Source: Halorubrum sp. 2020YC2
GTDB taxonomy: Archaea; Halobacteriota; Halobacteria; Halobacteriales; Haloferacaceae
DNA length: 64,000 nucleotides
Assembly: GCF_018623055.1 (NCBI RefSeq)
Contig: NZ_CP076019.1
Location: forward strand, 1,054,001 to 1,118,000
Direction: 5' to 3'
Shown here: piece by piece, positions 8,601-18,102 of the stretch
Numbering within the stretch: the first letter of the stretch is position 1
How the letters are laid out: the number at the start of each line of letters is the position of its first letter
Translations under genes and position numbers: made by a program
The notes under the pieces: generated by a model
Database searches by the model: none
What the model saw: the letters and a program-made list of their open reading frames with translations, nothing else
What the model was told of the DNA's origin: nothing

Positions 8601-9819
8601 CGACTGTCGTCGTCGCTCCACCGATCGTCTGTACCGCCTGTTCCGTCGCTTCGATCAGATCCGATTCGTGGCTTCCGAACGTGAATCCGACTTGTCGCGG
8701 TCCCGCGTGTCCCTCGGACACGTAGTACGCCAGCATCTCGACCAACGACTCGTCGACCGGGAGCGACACCGGAAGCGTCGTCTCGTCGCCGCCGACCCGG
8801 TACGTCTTGAAATCGCAGTCGGCTGCTTTCTCTTCCCAACCGAGTTCCAAGACCGTCTCCGCCGGGAGATACCCTTTCTGGAGGTAGTTCTGGTCGAGGC
8901 TGTCCTTCAGGATCTCGACACCGTCGTATCGGTAATACGTGCGCTTTCGGTCGCTTTCGCCCGTCGGTTTCCGGCGAACCGTCTCTTCGGTCTGGAGCTG
9001 CTTGAGCGTCTCTTGTTCGAAACCGTAGACGTAGACACGCCGATCGGCAAACTCCCCGCGGTCGACGTGCTCGAGGAGATTGATCTCCTCGACGGTCCGA
9101 TCGGTCGACGGTAGCGTGCGGGGCGTGAGGAGCGTGTCTCCGGATTCGAGTTCGCCGGCTTTTACCTCCTGTGTGTCTCCGTTCGAGTCGACGCTGAACA
9201 CGCTGTGGTTCCCGGTGACCTCGACGGTTCTCCCCTTCTGGGTCTCTATCTCGTAGGTACGTTCGTCCGTTTCGTGACGGATCGCGTGAGTGACCGGCTG
9301 CCAGCTCATTTCCTGCGTCTCGCGATTGAAGGATGGAACTTCAATCGCGTCGGGGATCGGAGCAGTCGCGTCACCGTCTCCCGAGAGGTACGCGTCACAG
9401 AGTACCCCGATAGGGATGTACTCCACGTTTCCGTCCCGTCTAATGAGCAGTTGTTGGTCCGAAGTCAGCGATTGCTCACGGGCGTGGAACCGACTCCCGT
9501 ACAGCAGCTTCCCGAACACTTTCGGGAGCTGTTCTTTGGTGATGCCCGGCCCGTTGTCCTCGATGACGAGCCGGTAGTAGTCGCCCACCTCCTCTATCTC
9601 GATGTAGATGTCGGGGAGGTACCCGGCCTCCTCGGTCGCGTCTAAGGCGTTGTCGACCGCCTCCTTGACGGCGGTGACGAGCCCGCGGGCGCCCGAGTCG
9701 AACCCGAGCATGTGTTTGTTCTTCTCGAAGAACTCGGCGATGGAGATCTCGCGCTGGCCCTCGGCCAGCTCCTCCGCGATCCCCTCCTCGTCGCCGATCG
9801 TCGACTGGAAGGACGTCAT
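5632..9819 (-). CDS. top6B: DNA topoisomerase VI subunit B with intein
   Basis: 1395 codons in one frame: N-extein residues 1-116, intein 117-685, C-extein 686-1395, giving an 826-residue mature subunit. The GHKL ATPase fold is seen in EAVDNALDA and EDNGPGI, and in [10 protein letters not shown] right after the intein. ATP binding dimerises the subunit and drives strand passage by Top6A. The C-extein holds a haloarchaeal acidic insert with two similar segments ([14 protein letters not shown] and [14 protein letters not shown]). Start at 9819 (MTSFQSTIG) chosen over an upstream in-frame ATG because TTTTTA lies about 33 bp upstream and the extra residues are basic and unlike the family. Confidence 0.96.
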   Translation of the reverse strand: MTSFQSTIGDEEGIAEELAEGQREISIAEFFEKNKHMLGFDSGARGLVTAVKEAVDNALDATEEAGYLPDIYIEIEEVGDYYRLVIEDNGPGITKEQLPKVFGKLLYGSRFHAREQSLTSDQQLLIRRDGNVEYIPIGVLCDAYLSGDGDATAPIPDAIEVPSFNRETQEMSWQPVTHAIRHETDERTYEIETQKGRTVEVTGNHSVFSVDSNGDTQEVKAGELESGDTLLTPRTLPSTDRTVEEINLLEHVDRGEFADRRVYVYGFEQETLKQLQTEETVRRKPTGESDRKRTYYRYDGVEILKDSLDQNYLQKGYLPAETVLELGWEEKAADCDFKTYRVGGDETTLPVSLPVDESLVEMLAYYVSEGHAGPRQVGFTFGSHESDLIEATEQAVQTIGGATTTVERERNSTRVKAFGSPLALFLKSVCGDAADNKRVPGFVFDLDPDLQRRFIGALYEGDGSDSHPSNELSHTTRSETLARQVSTLWNMQGVLASTEVSEDSDGYGDGISTKYRTKVYGSDIDTVDALKSSDSPRTQQYKRVPTALLDDVRVSDADTETVPDTIPGLLTGAGIGSNREHAETYASLIERALDGDQIDEPRYAHNLQEYGLLDDAGFATGLLDSLWETVTDLHGITDTDMCLLSVKNVTETEPPEHVYDISVPGESGTDENFVVSNEGALSVKNSRGQQGIGISAAVLYSQLTSGQPAKITSRPKGQSRAQYFELIIDTDTNEPEIQADEETTWDRPHGTRIELEMEANMRARQQLHDYVKHTAVVNPHARLELREPGLDEPLKFERATDELPAETEEIRPHPHGVELGSLIKMLEATESYSVSGFLQEEFTRVGKKTADSVIDNFRDVYYGRELSWSTPRAHDDRDVAGAVAEAVANKGKDATTAFAEGVAETVSNNDRLTRSELAGIVDEVAETVAADTGKTFGGTVRENAVDAAWRAVTGLGGESGEAADSDGGDESGGADEADDAEESPLVPDAYALVDEATSTRKDDEAVQAMAEALARRFGNLDGDAFRIARDDLERLVADAASFVAEQRDATFGETARENVVEAFWSRARTVPDDPPKVSSIAGSRDAAADLLEAMRTTDILAPPTDCLAPITAELVEAGLRKEYDADFYAAATRDADVHGGDPFIVEAGIAYGGEIPSEGSVELLRFANRVPLVYQRGACATTDVIKSIGWRNYGLDQPGGSGMPNGPAVISIHVASTNVPFTSESKDALANVPAIEDEIELAVREAARELKSFLNKRRSMQQRREKQDVLGRILPEMADKVSEVTGRSRPDIDGALARIMNNVSVEREVDGEAVTLVVENHSDVNEQLEITDIVSTEPTDLSDGTVVDMDGEWFVQWKPEVPSGDERELTYAVDGNPEFEVSVGGVETEKLTVND
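7765..9471 (-). other. LAGLIDADG intein inside Top6B
   Basis: 569 codons beginning with Ser (SLTSDQQLL) and ending GALSVKN before the +1 Ser of SRGQQGIG. Splicing block B is TGNHSVF; block F is VYDISVPG...ENFVVSNEG. Homing-endonuclease motifs are LAYYVSEGH (about 8700-8750) and ALYEGDGSD (about 8415-8450). The penultimate residue is Lys rather than the usual His. Codon choice is visibly less GC-rich than in the exteins, as expected for a transferred element. Mini versus full-length: full-length, with both DOD blocks retaining acidic residues or Glu substitutes. Junctions are placed by restoring the conserved extein [14 protein letters not shown]. Confidence 0.95.
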
Positions 9820-9846
9820 TCGGTATTCCTCTTTTCCCCCGAGGCA

Positions 9847-9856
9847 CCTAAAAACG
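9847..9856 (-). promoter_or_regulatory. TATA-like box for top6B-top6A
   Basis: On the minus strand CGTTTTTAGG lies about 33 bp upstream of the ATG at 9819, the usual position for an archaeal TATA element with a very short leader. Confidence 0.5.
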
Positions 9857-9988
9857 CACCGGCGGCGGGGTGAAAGTGGATCTCCGCGGCAGACGACCTC
9901 TCGCCGCCCCGTTCGGGAACGTGTCGCACGGGAGACGACGTCCGATCCGGCCGACAGGTTTCTCCCCGTGACGCCCCTTCGTCCGACC

Positions 9989-10957
9989 ATGACAGCGTGG
10001 ACGGCCAGAGAGATGCCGCGGCTGGATGGAAAGACGGTCGTCGTTACCGGCGCGAACAGCGGGCTGGGGTTCGAGGGGACCCGCGCGTTCGCCGCGAGGG
10101 GGGCGACCGTCGTGATGGCGTGCCGGAGCGTCGAGCGCGGCGAGGAGGCGGCCCGCGAGATCCGCGTCGACGCGGGGGGCGAGGCGGACGGCGAACTCGA
10201 CGTCCGCGAGTGCGACCTCGCCTCCCTCGACTCGGTGGCGGCGTTCGTCGAGGGCCTCGGAGACGACTACGACGCGGTCGACGTCCTCTGTAACAACGCG
10301 GGCGTGATGGCAATCCCGCGGAGCGAGACCGAGGACGGGTTCGAGACGCAGTTCGGCGTCAACCACCTCGGGCACTTCGCGCTCACCGGCAGGCTGTTCG
10401 ACCTCCTCGACGCCGCCGACGGCATCGACGGCGACGCGCGCGTCGTCACGCAGTCGTCGGGCGCCCACGAGCAGGGCGAGATGGACTTCTCCGACCTCAA
10501 CTGGGAGGAGTCGTACGGCAAGTGGAAGGCGTACGGGCGCAGCAAGCTCTCGAACCTACTGTTCGCCTACGAGCTACAGCGCCGCCTCGACGCGGCGCGC
10601 GGCGACAGCGACGAGGGTGACGGCCCGGGGATCCGCAGCGTCGCCTGCCACCCCGGCTACACCGACACGAACCTCCAGATGCGCACCGCGGCCGAGAGCG
10701 GGAACCCCCTCATGAAGGTCGGGATGAGGGCCGCGAACGCGGTGCTGGGGCAGGACCCCGAGACGGGCGCCGAGCCGATGCTGTACGCCGCGACGACCGA
10801 CGTCGACGGCGGCGCCTACGTCGAGCCGGGCGGGCTGATGAACATGCGTGGCCACCCGACCGTCGGCCGGTCGAACGACGCCTCCTACGACCGCGAGGAC
10901 GCCCGGCGGCTCTGGGAGTACTCGACGGAGGCGACCGGCGTCGAGTTCCCGCTGTAG
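9989..10957 (+). CDS. Short-chain dehydrogenase/reductase, retinol-dehydrogenase-like
   Basis: 322 residues. Rossmann motif TGANSGLG near residue 20, dinucleotide contacts NNAGVM, catalytic Ser in QSSGAH and YGRSK (Tyr/Lys) near the middle, so an active NAD(P)-dependent oxidoreductase. The length, the [13 protein letters not shown] segment and the HPGYTDTNL loop place it with the WWOX/retinol dehydrogenase/protochlorophyllide reductase-like branch; substrate unknown. Start at the ATG giving [10 protein letters not shown], although the conserved domain only begins at about residue 10. Monocistronic between divergent top6B and the convergent HhH gene. Confidence 0.92.
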   Translation: MTAWTAREMPRLDGKTVVVTGANSGLGFEGTRAFAARGATVVMACRSVERGEEAAREIRVDAGGEADGELDVRECDLASLDSVAAFVEGLGDDYDAVDVLCNNAGVMAIPRSETEDGFETQFGVNHLGHFALTGRLFDLLDAADGIDGDARVVTQSSGAHEQGEMDFSDLNWEESYGKWKAYGRSKLSNLLFAYELQRRLDAARGDSDEGDGPGIRSVACHPGYTDTNLQMRTAAESGNPLMKVGMRAANAVLGQDPETGAEPMLYAATTDVDGGAYVEPGGLMNMRGHPTVGRSNDASYDREDARRLWEYSTEATGVEFPL

Positions 10958-10980
10958 GCGGTGCTCGGGGCGACCCGCCC

Positions 10981-11541
10981 CTAGTGGAGCGTCCCCTCCC
11001 GCACGTGCGCGTCGTGCGCGAACAGCGCGTATCCCACGTCGACCGCGCGGCGGCCGCTCTCGGCCGCTATCTCGCGGATCGGCCCGATCATCGTCACGTA
11101 GTCGGCGGCGTCGAAGCTCTCTTTCCGGCCGTCGAGGTAGCCAAGTCGCTCTAAGGACGCCCAGACGCGCGTGTCGACGACGGCGTGGCGGTCGCCGTCG
11201 AGCGCGGCCAGCACGCACGACGCGGTCGGCGCCTTGAACCCGGAGAGCCCGGAGAGGAGGTGGATCGACGAGAAGTCGCCGTCGACCGCGCGGGCGTTTC
11301 GGGTCACCTCCCGACACCGGGACTCCGGGTTCTTCTCGACGTGGTAGGCGCTCCGCGTGGAGGACTCGTAGGCGATCTCGTACAGCTGGTCTCGGGTCAG
11401 GTGCCCCTGCGACCGGTACGTCTCCCCGAACCCGTCGAGCCGTTCGGGGAGGACCCCCTGTGTCTCGGCGTAGCGGTCGAGGTTCTCCGCGACGAACGCG
11501 TCGAGGCCGTCCGGGAGCGCGTGCGGGTCGTCGGTCTCCAT
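10981..11541 (-). CDS. Helix-hairpin-helix, DNA-glycosylase-like protein
   Basis: 186 residues, not assignable to a named enzyme. The stretch LSGLSGFKAPTASCVLAAL followed by VVDTRVWASL resembles the HhH-GPD core (GxGxATAS then a conserved Asp before RVW) of DNA glycosylase-like proteins, but the C-terminal iron-sulfur cysteines of EndoIII/MutY are absent. An N-terminal helical region with REVTRNAR and a C-terminal helix with VDVGYALFAHDAH flank it. The start at 11541 (METDDPHAL) is preferred to 11568 because the longer form adds basic residues. If the Asp in VVDTRVW is the catalytic one the protein could act on DNA; this is inference. Confidence 0.65.
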   Translation of the reverse strand: METDDPHALPDGLDAFVAENLDRYAETQGVLPERLDGFGETYRSQGHLTRDQLYEIAYESSTRSAYHVEKNPESRCREVTRNARAVDGDFSSIHLLSGLSGFKAPTASCVLAALDGDRHAVVDTRVWASLERLGYLDGRKESFDAADYVTMIGPIREIAAESGRRAVDVGYALFAHDAHVREGTLH

Positions 11542-11658
11542 GCGGAGCGCTCCTCGCCGGACGACCAAAACGACGGCGGCGCCGCTCGGAGCGTGAATAT
11601 ACGAGGACTCGTTTCGAGAGCTGTCCGAGTTCGCCGGTAGCGGATATCGCCGGGCGAG

Positions 11659-11853
11659 CTACAGCCGAGTGAGGTTCGTCGCGCGCGGACCCTTGTCCGC
11701 CTCCTCGATCTCGAACTCTACCTCCTGTCCCTCCTCGAGGTCCGGGCCGCCGACGTCTTCCATGTGGAAGAACACGTCCTCGTCAGCGTCGTCAGTCTCG
11801 ATGAATCCGTAGCCGCCAGTGTCGTTGAAGAAGTCGACCTTGCCTGTCGCCAT
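11659..11853 (-). CDS. cspA: Cold-shock domain protein (CspA family)
   Basis: 64 residues forming one OB-fold cold-shock domain: [18 protein letters not shown] contains the RNP1-like K.FF...GYGFI motif and [11 protein letters not shown] the RNP2-like motif. Binds single-stranded nucleic acid as an RNA chaperone. An in-frame ATG at 11883 exists, but the TATA-like ACTTATGA at about 11878-11885 lies about 28 bp before the ATG at 11853, which supports the shorter, near-leaderless form. Divergent from copA. Confidence 0.93.
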   Translation of the reverse strand: MATGKVDFFNDTGGYGFIETDDADEDVFFHMEDVGGPDLEEGQEVEFEIEEADKGPRATNLTRL

Positions 11854-11992
11854 CGCGTCTCGATACTCTCCCGACGTGGTCATAAGTGTTGTGTGCGCCG
11901 CTTCCGACCGACGAGACCGGATCGAATTCGAACTCGCCGGGCGTCAGCTTTCGATTCCAAATTACGGGCCACCTCAGTCTTTGGTTTCGAAT

Positions 11993-12018
11993 GGGAAAAC
12001 GCACTAAGTGTGTATCCC
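11993..12018 (+). promoter_or_regulatory. Imperfect palindrome upstream of copA
   Basis: GGGAAAACGCACT is followed directly by AGTGTGTATCCC, an imperfect inverted repeat of 26 bp ending 15 bp before the copA ATG (12034). Position over the expected transcription start fits a repressor or activator operator; the regulator is not encoded nearby. Confidence 0.4.
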
Positions 12019-12033
12019 GTAGTACCACATAAG

Positions 12034-14709
12034 ATGAGCACCAGAACCACTCGCCTCGACATCACGGGGATGAGCTGCGCCAACTGCTCGGCGGCCGTCG
12101 GCGACGCCGTGGAGTCGCTCGACGGGGTCTCGCGGGCGGACGCGAACTACGCCACCGACGAGGCGAGCGTCGAGTACGACCCGGAAGAAACGTCGCTCGC
12201 GGACATCTACGACGCGATAGAGGATGGAGGCTACGGCGCCGTCTCCGAGACCGCGACCGTCGCGATCACCGACATGTCGTGCGCGAACTGCGCCGACGCC
12301 AACCGCGACGCGCTCGAAGCCGTGCCGGGCGTCGTCGAGGCCGACGTGAACTACGCGACCGACGAGGCGCAGGTGCGGTACAACCCCGCCGACACGTCGC
12401 GGTCGGCGCTGTACGACGCCGTCGAGGACGCGGGCTACTCGCCGGTCCGCGAGGGCGAGGGCGGCGACGGCGAGGGCGCCGACGGGGGGAGCGAAGACTC
12501 CGACGAGAGCGCGCGCGACGCGGCCCGGAACGCCGAGATCCGCAAACAGCTCCGGCTGACGCTGTTCGGCGCCGCGCTGTCGGCGCCCCTACTCTTCTTC
12601 ATCGTCGACAACCTCCTCCTCGGCGGGGCTATCGTGCCCGACGGCGTCTCCGGCCTCGACATCCACTGGGTCGCGTTCGCGCTCGCGACGCCGGTCCAGG
12701 TCGTGCTCGGCCGGCCGTTCTACGTGAACTCCTACAAGGCGCTCGTCACGAACGGCCGCGCCAACATGGACGTGCTGATCGCCCTCGGTTCGACGACGGC
12801 GTACGTCTACTCCGTCGCCGTCCTCCTCGACCTGGTCGCCGGGAGCGTCTACTTCGACACGGCCGCGCTGATCCTCGTCTTCATCACCCTCGGCAACTAC
12901 CTCGAAGCCCGCTCGAAGGGGCAGGCCGGCGACGCGCTCCGGAAGCTGCTGGAGATGGAGGCGGACACCGCCACCCTCGTCGACGGGGACGGGACCGAGC
13001 GCGAGGTCCCGATCGACGAGGTCGCGGTCGGCGACCGGATGAAGGTCCGGCCCGGCGAGCAGGTCCCGACCGACGGCGTCGTCGTCGACGGGCAGTCCGC
13101 GGTCGACGAGTCGATGGTGACCGGCGAGTCCGTCCCAGTCGAGAAGACCGAGGGCGACGAGGTCGTCGGCTCCACCATCAACGAGAACGGCCTGCTCGTC
13201 GTCGAGGCGACGAAGGTCGGCGCCGACACCGCGCTCCAGCAGATCGTTCAGACGGTGAAGGAGGCGCAGTCCCGCCAGCCCGACATCCAGAACCTCGCGG
13301 ACCGCATCTCCGCGTACTTCGTGCCCGCGGTCATCGCGAACGCGCTGTTTTGGGGCGTCGTCTGGTTCGCCTTCCCCGAGGCGCTCGCCGGGTTCGTCGA
13401 CTGGATCCCGCTGTGGGGGCAGGTCGCGGGCGGACCCGCCCCGACCGGCGGCACCGTCTCGACCTTCGAGTTCGCGATCGTCGTCTTCGCCTCGTCGGTC
13501 CTGATCGCGTGCCCCTGCGCGCTCGGGCTGGCGACCCCGGCCGCGACGATGGTCGGGACCACCATCGGGGCGCAAAACGGCGTCCTGTTCAAGGGCGGCG
13601 ACGTGCTCGAACGCGCCAAGGACGTCGACACCGTCGTCTTCGACAAGACGGGGACGCTCACGAAAGGCGAGATGGAGCTCACCGACGTCGCCGCGGTCGG
13701 TGACGAGACGCTCCCCGACGGCGGCGCGCTCGCCGAGGACGCGGCGGGCGGTGACCCGTCGAGGACGGAGGGCGACGCGGCGACTCGTACGGGGAGCGAC
13801 GGGGACGAGGTCCTCCGGCTCGCCGCGAGCGCGGAGCGCGGCAGCGAACACCCGCTCGCCCGCGCGATCGTCGACGGCGCGGAGGCGCGCGGACTCGACC
13901 TCAGCGACCCCGCGGCGTTCGAGAACGTCCCCGGCCACGGGGTGAAAGCGACCGTCGAGGGCGACGAGGTGCTGGTCGGCAACCGGAAGCTGCTTCGCGA
14001 CAACGGGGTCGACCCCTCGCCCGCCGCGGAGACGATGGAGCGCCTCGAACGCGAGGGGAAGACGGCGATGCTCGTCGCCCGGGTCCGCGCCGACGCGGAC
14101 GGCGGCGAACTCCTCGGCGTCGTCGCCGACGCCGACACGGTGAAACCGACCGCTTCGGAGGCGGTGAGCGAACTCCGCGAGCGCGGCGTCGACGTGATGA
14201 TGATCACGGGCGACAACGAGCGGACCGCCCGCGCCGTCGCGGAGCGGGTCGGCATCGACCCCGAGAACGTCCGCGCCGGCGTCCTCCCCGAGGACAAGTC
14301 CGACGCGGTCGAGGAGATACAGGCCGACGGCCGCCGGGCGATGATGGTCGGTGACGGCGTCAACGACGCGCCGGCGCTCGCGGTCGCGTACGTCGGCACC
14401 GCCATCGGCTCCGGGACCGACGTGGCCATCGAGGCCGCGGACGTGACGCTGATGCGCGACGACCCGCTGGACGTGGTGAAGGCGATCCGCGTCTCCGACG
14501 CGACGCTCCAGAAGATCAAACAGAACCTCGTGTGGGCGCTCGGCTACAACACGGCGATGATCCCGCTCGCGTCGCTCGGGCTGCTCCAGCCCGTCCTCGC
14601 GGCCGGGGCGATGGCGGTCTCGTCGGTGTCCGTGCTGACGAACAGCCTCCTCTTCCGCCGGTACGACCCCGACGGCGACTACAGGCTCCTCGGGTTCCTC
14701 CGGCGCTGA
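12034..14709 (+). CDS. copA: Copper-exporting P1B-type ATPase
   Basis: 891 residues. Two N-terminal heavy-metal domains, each with MSCANC (Cys15/Cys18, and a second pair near residue 85), then eight expected membrane helices with the transport motif [12 protein letters not shown], actuator TGES, phosphorylation motif DKTGTLT, the P1B-specific SEHPLA and hinge [10 protein letters not shown]. The CPC motif and paired HMAs indicate Cu(I) export. A low-complexity acidic insert sits after DKTGTLT, between the P-domain and the SEHPLA segment (about residues 565-590). Followed by an oligo-T run. The start MSTRTTRLD follows an imperfect palindrome that may be a metal-responsive operator. Confidence 0.97.
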   Translation: MSTRTTRLDITGMSCANCSAAVGDAVESLDGVSRADANYATDEASVEYDPEETSLADIYDAIEDGGYGAVSETATVAITDMSCANCADANRDALEAVPGVVEADVNYATDEAQVRYNPADTSRSALYDAVEDAGYSPVREGEGGDGEGADGGSEDSDESARDAARNAEIRKQLRLTLFGAALSAPLLFFIVDNLLLGGAIVPDGVSGLDIHWVAFALATPVQVVLGRPFYVNSYKALVTNGRANMDVLIALGSTTAYVYSVAVLLDLVAGSVYFDTAALILVFITLGNYLEARSKGQAGDALRKLLEMEADTATLVDGDGTEREVPIDEVAVGDRMKVRPGEQVPTDGVVVDGQSAVDESMVTGESVPVEKTEGDEVVGSTINENGLLVVEATKVGADTALQQIVQTVKEAQSRQPDIQNLADRISAYFVPAVIANALFWGVVWFAFPEALAGFVDWIPLWGQVAGGPAPTGGTVSTFEFAIVVFASSVLIACPCALGLATPAATMVGTTIGAQNGVLFKGGDVLERAKDVDTVVFDKTGTLTKGEMELTDVAAVGDETLPDGGALAEDAAGGDPSRTEGDAATRTGSDGDEVLRLAASAERGSEHPLARAIVDGAEARGLDLSDPAAFENVPGHGVKATVEGDEVLVGNRKLLRDNGVDPSPAAETMERLEREGKTAMLVARVRADADGGELLGVVADADTVKPTASEAVSELRERGVDVMMITGDNERTARAVAERVGIDPENVRAGVLPEDKSDAVEEIQADGRRAMMVGDGVNDAPALAVAYVGTAIGSGTDVAIEAADVTLMRDDPLDVVKAIRVSDATLQKIKQNLVWALGYNTAMIPLASLGLLQPVLAAGAMAVSSVSVLTNSLLFRRYDPDGDYRLLGFLRR

Positions 14710-14725
14710 GCGCGGGCCGCCTCCG

Positions 14726-14730
14726 TTTTT
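14726..14730 (+). terminator. Oligo-T terminator after copA
   Basis: TTTTT starting 17 bases after the copA stop codon in otherwise GC-rich DNA, the simple T-run terminator used by archaea. Confidence 0.4.
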
Positions 14731-14768
14731 CCCGAAACCCCAAGACGGCCCGGCACGTACGCCGGCGT

Positions 14769-15425
14769 ATGTCGACCCTCCTCGTCGTCGGCGGTAGCGG
14801 CTTCATCGGGCGCGACGTCTGTCGGTTCGCGGTCCGCGACGGACACGAGGTCCGCAGCGTCTCGCGCGGCGGACGTCCCGACGTCGACGAAGAGTGGGTG
14901 GACGCCGTCTCGTGGACGAGCGCCGACCTCTTCCGCCCGAACGCGTGGCGCGACCGACTCGCCGGCGTCGACGCCGTGGTCCACTCGGTCGGGACGCTCA
15001 CCGAGGCGCCGACGGACGGGGTCACCTTCGAGCGCGTCAACGGCGACGCGGCGATCCTCGCGGCGCTGGAGGCCGAGCGCGCCGGCGTCGACGCGTTCGT
15101 CCTCCTCTCGGCGGCGGCGAAACCGCCGGGCGTCCGGAACGCCTACCTCGACGCCAAGCGGCGCGCCGAGGCCTCCATTGTCGACCTCGACCTCGACGAC
15201 GTCACGCTCCGACCGGGACCGGTGTACGGCGAGGGACAGCCGCACCTCCCCGGCGTTGCCGACCGGGTCCTCCGGTTCGTCGCGAGCGCGCGCCCCCTCG
15301 CGTCGCGGCTGGGCGAGTCGCGACCGCTCTCCGTCGACACCGTCGCGCGCGCGACGTACCGGGCCGCGCTGGACCCGGGCGAGCGGCTGCTCGACGTGTC
15401 TGACATCCGGGACCTCGCCGGGTGA
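14769..15425 (+). CDS. NAD-dependent epimerase/NDUFA9-like protein
   Basis: 218 residues. N-terminal Rossmann motif VVGGSGFIGRDVCR, then VDAVVHSVG and LRPGPVYGEG, the pattern of atypical extended SDRs related to complex I NDUFA9 subunits. The catalytic Tyr-x-x-x-Lys appears as YLDAKRRAE, so activity is possible. It is shorter than usual (about 290-300) because the C-terminal substrate domain is reduced. Could be an assembly factor or sugar/quinone-related reductase; no neighbour supports a pathway. Confidence 0.82.
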   Translation: MSTLLVVGGSGFIGRDVCRFAVRDGHEVRSVSRGGRPDVDEEWVDAVSWTSADLFRPNAWRDRLAGVDAVVHSVGTLTEAPTDGVTFERVNGDAAILAALEAERAGVDAFVLLSAAAKPPGVRNAYLDAKRRAEASIVDLDLDDVTLRPGPVYGEGQPHLPGVADRVLRFVASARPLASRLGESRPLSVDTVARATYRAALDPGERLLDVSDIRDLAG

Positions 15426-15457
15426 CGGAGCGGAGAAAGCGGGACTCGCGGGTCCGA

Positions 15458-15733
15458 TCAGCGCGCGCTGCGCTCTTTGGCCATCTCCAGCGAGATGAAG
15501 AAGCCGAAGTACGCCGGGATCCCCGCGAGCATGAACATGTACAGCACCCACCGCGGGGCCATCGGGAAGGCGAAGTCGTACAGCAGCGACGCCAGCCCCA
15601 CCCACGCGAGCGCGAACAGCAGGTCCTGCAGCATTCCGGTGCCGTTCTCGCTGAGCACGTTCCGGGCGCGGTCGGCCACGCTCGGGCCGGTCCGCTCGTC
15701 GTCTTGGGTCTCCGCGGCGTCCGAGTCGGGCAT
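15458..15733 (-). CDS. Small two-helix membrane protein
   Basis: 91 residues: polar N-terminus, then two hydrophobic stretches (LLFALAWVGLASLLYDFAF and VLYMFMLAGIPAYFGFFI) and a short basic tail. No family recognised. It lies last in the minus-strand acetate island, downstream of the universal stress protein, and may be an accessory to the symporter, but nothing in its sequence proves this. Confidence 0.75.
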   Translation of the reverse strand: MPDSDAAETQDDERTGPSVADRARNVLSENGTGMLQDLLFALAWVGLASLLYDFAFPMAPRWVLYMFMLAGIPAYFGFFISLEMAKERSAR

Positions 15734-15841
15734 GAACTGAGTGTGTGCTGGGGGGTTACGTCGGTGTTGCGGAATCGCGCGGCGTCGACCGCGCGACGGA
15801 ACGGATCGCGTGGCGGAGCGTCCGACCCCGGAGCGACGACC

Positions 15842-16303
15842 TCAGTCCTCGTCGAGGTAGTCGACGACGAGGACGGGGACGTGCGTCGAGCGCAGGGTGC
15901 GCTCCGTGACGCTGCCCAGCAGCGCGCGGCGCACGCCGGCGCGGCCGTGGCTCCCCATAACGATGAGGTCGATGCCGTTGTCCTCGGCGTAGTTGGCGAT
16001 CACCTTGTGCGGCCGACCGCCCGAGACGTGTTCGACAACGTCGACGCCGCGTTCGTCGCCGCGCGCCGCGACCACGCCGGTCGCCTCGTCCGCCTGGTCT
16101 TTCAGCTCTCCCATCTCGTCGAACCGGCCCTGCTTGAGCCGGTCGACCTGTTCGGTTCCGAGGCTGAAGTTCACGGAGTCGATGTCGACCACGTACAGCG
16201 CGTGGACCTCGGCGTCGTACTTCGCGGCGAGGTCGAGCGCGTGGTCGACCGCCGCCTCCGCGACGTCGCTTCCGTCCGTGGGGACGAGGATGCGTTCGTA
16301 CAT
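15842..16303 (-). CDS. Universal stress protein (UspA family)
   Basis: 153 residues, one Usp domain. The ATP-binding pattern G-x2-G-x9-G(S/T) is present in VMGSHGRAGVRRALLGSVTE, and the N-terminal strand ERILVPTDGSDVAE is typical. Its ATG overlaps the TAA of the symporter gene (TAATG), so it is translationally coupled to the transporter, a frequent arrangement for Usp proteins that regulate transporters in archaea. Confidence 0.94.
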   Translation of the reverse strand: MYERILVPTDGSDVAEAAVDHALDLAAKYDAEVHALYVVDIDSVNFSLGTEQVDRLKQGRFDEMGELKDQADEATGVVAARGDERGVDVVEHVSGGRPHKVIANYAEDNGIDLIVMGSHGRAGVRRALLGSVTERTLRSTHVPVLVVDYLDED

Positions 16304-18102
16304 TATCGCTCCTCCGTGGCTTCGTCGCCGTCAACTGCGCGGTCACCCTCGGCGGCCGCGTCGTCAACTGCGCGGTCACCCTCGGCGGCCGCGTCGTCAA
16401 CTGCGCGGCCGCCGTCCGTCGCCACGTCCTCGCCGCCGTCGGCGGCGACGACGTCCTCGGCGGTCTCCTGTTGCCCCATCGGTTCGGGGCTGTGACACTG
16501 CCGGACGATCCGCTTCGTCTCCAGCGACGGCTCGTCGGTCGCCATCGAGACGACGATGGTGACGACGAACACGACCGGGAGCGTGATGAGCGCCGAGCCG
16601 ATGGCGGGCATCCACGTCGCGAGTCCCGCCGACAGCGGCGCCTCGAGGGAGCCGATGTACGTCGGGACAATCTCGTTTATCATCGGGAGCGACCAGAGGG
16701 TGAGTCCGGTCGTCATCCCGGCGAGCGCGCCCTGCCGGTTGGCGTTCTCCCACCACATGCCGAGGAAGAACATCGGGAACAGCACGGAGCCGGCGAGCGA
16801 GAACGCGTAGCCCACGAGCGCGGCGATCGAGGACGCGGGGTTGAGCGCCGCAAGCGTGGTCAGCGCGCCCAGCGCGACGATCGAGAGGCGGCCGACGAGG
16901 ATCTGCTGACGCTGCGTCGCGTCCTCGTTGATGATGTTCGTGTAGATGTCGTGGCTGATGGCCGAGGAGCCGGCGATGAACAGCCCGGCGACCGTCGCGA
17001 TGGCCGCGGCGATACCGCCCGCCGCGACGATGCCGACGAACCAGGACGGGAGCCCCGACAGCTGCGCCGCCAGCACGACGATGACCTCGCTGGCCGCGCT
17101 CGTCATGCCGGGGTCGCCGTACGTCGCGCCGACGTTCTGCGAGTAGAGGTCGGTGCCGAACGCCGCGAACGCCGGAGCGCTCCAGTAGAGGATACAGATG
17201 AAGAACAGCCCCCAGACCGTCGACCAGCGGGCCGTCCGCTCGCTCTCGACCGTGTAGAACCGGACGAGCACGTGCGGGAGCCCGCAGGTGCCGACGATCA
17301 GCGAGAACGTCGTCGCGACCCAGAGGTAGTAGCTCGACGAGGCGAACGGCTCAGAGAACTCGCTGCCGAGCTGGCTGATCAGCGCGCCGTACTCCAGCTG
17401 CGGCAGCACCGTCGAGTAGCCGTTGGTGTAGCCGACGACGAACAGCCCGACGACGAACGCCAAGATCAGGATGACGTACTGGACCGCCTGGTTCTTCGTG
17501 GCGCCCAGCATGCCGGACAGCGTCAGGTAGGCGACGGTGACGACCATCATAGCGACGACCATCACCTGATACCCGTCTAAGCCGGGGACGTACGCCCCGT
17601 AGTTACCGAAGATGTACAGCCCGACGAGCGCCATCCCCTTCGCCTGCCCGATGGCGTAGACGAAGCCGATGAGGAACGTCGTCACCGCCGCGATGGCGCG
17701 CGCGGTGTCGGAGTTGAACCGGTCCCCGACGAAGTCCGGCGCCGTGTACTTCCCGAACCGCCGCAGCTGCGCGGCGAGGAAGATGAGCAGGATGAAGTAG
17801 CCCGTCGTCCAGCCGACGACGTAGACGAGGCCGTAGAACCCCGCGAGCGCGATGGACGCCGCCATCCCGAGGTACGACGCGGCCGACATCCAGTTGGCGC
17901 CGATCGCCATCCCGTTCTCGACGTTCCCGATGGACCGACCGGCGACCCACATGTTCTCGGTGTCGGCCACGCGGAAGACGAACCCGATGGTGAGGAACAG
18001 CCCCAACATCGCGATGACGAGGACCGACGGCCCTAGCTTGAACGAGATGTCGAGGGCCTCCGGGAGCAGGTCGCTCTGCAAGAGCAGCGAAGCGCCCGTC
18101 AT
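16303..18102 (-). CDS. Sodium:solute symporter, acetate/monocarboxylate type
   Basis: 599 residues with about 13 hydrophobic helices. Member of the SSS family, in the subgroup that pairs with DUF4212 small subunits; signature segments are ANWMSAASYLGMAASIALAG near residue 75 and ATVAGLFIAGSSAISHDIY. The neighbouring acetyl-CoA synthetases suggest acetate or another short carboxylate as substrate (inference). The extreme C-terminus carries 11-residue repeats RAVDDAAAEGD encoded by 33-bp units (about 16316-16415). Its ATG overlaps the stop of the DUF4212 gene (ATGA). Confidence 0.93.
   Translation of the reverse strand: MTGASLLLQSDLLPEALDISFKLGPSVLVIAMLGLFLTIGFVFRVADTENMWVAGRSIGNVENGMAIGANWMSAASYLGMAASIALAGFYGLVYVVGWTTGYFILLIFLAAQLRRFGKYTAPDFVGDRFNSDTARAIAAVTTFLIGFVYAIGQAKGMALVGLYIFGNYGAYVPGLDGYQVMVVAMMVVTVAYLTLSGMLGATKNQAVQYVILILAFVVGLFVVGYTNGYSTVLPQLEYGALISQLGSEFSEPFASSSYYLWVATTFSLIVGTCGLPHVLVRFYTVESERTARWSTVWGLFFICILYWSAPAFAAFGTDLYSQNVGATYGDPGMTSAASEVIVVLAAQLSGLPSWFVGIVAAGGIAAAIATVAGLFIAGSSAISHDIYTNIINEDATQRQQILVGRLSIVALGALTTLAALNPASSIAALVGYAFSLAGSVLFPMFFLGMWWENANRQGALAGMTTGLTLWSLPMINEIVPTYIGSLEAPLSAGLATWMPAIGSALITLPVVFVVTIVVSMATDEPSLETKRIVRQCHSPEPMGQQETAEDVVAADGGEDVATDGGRAVDDAAAEGDRAVDDAAAEGDRAVDGDEATEER
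16316..16415 (-). repeat. 33-bp repeats in the symporter C-terminal tail
   Basis: Three near-identical 33-bp units (core GTCAACTGCGCGGTCACC on the plus strand) encode RAVDDAAAEGD repeats in the hydrophilic tail after the last helix. Related 33-bp units occur in the N-terminus of the partner DUF4212 gene at 18456-18593. Confidence 0.85.

Noticed and set aside
12589-13938. 449-codon ORF on the minus strand opposite copA
   Set aside because: Antisense frame produced by GC-rich third positions; composition is Arg/Gly/Val-rich with no motif, while copA on the other strand has all P-type ATPase motifs.
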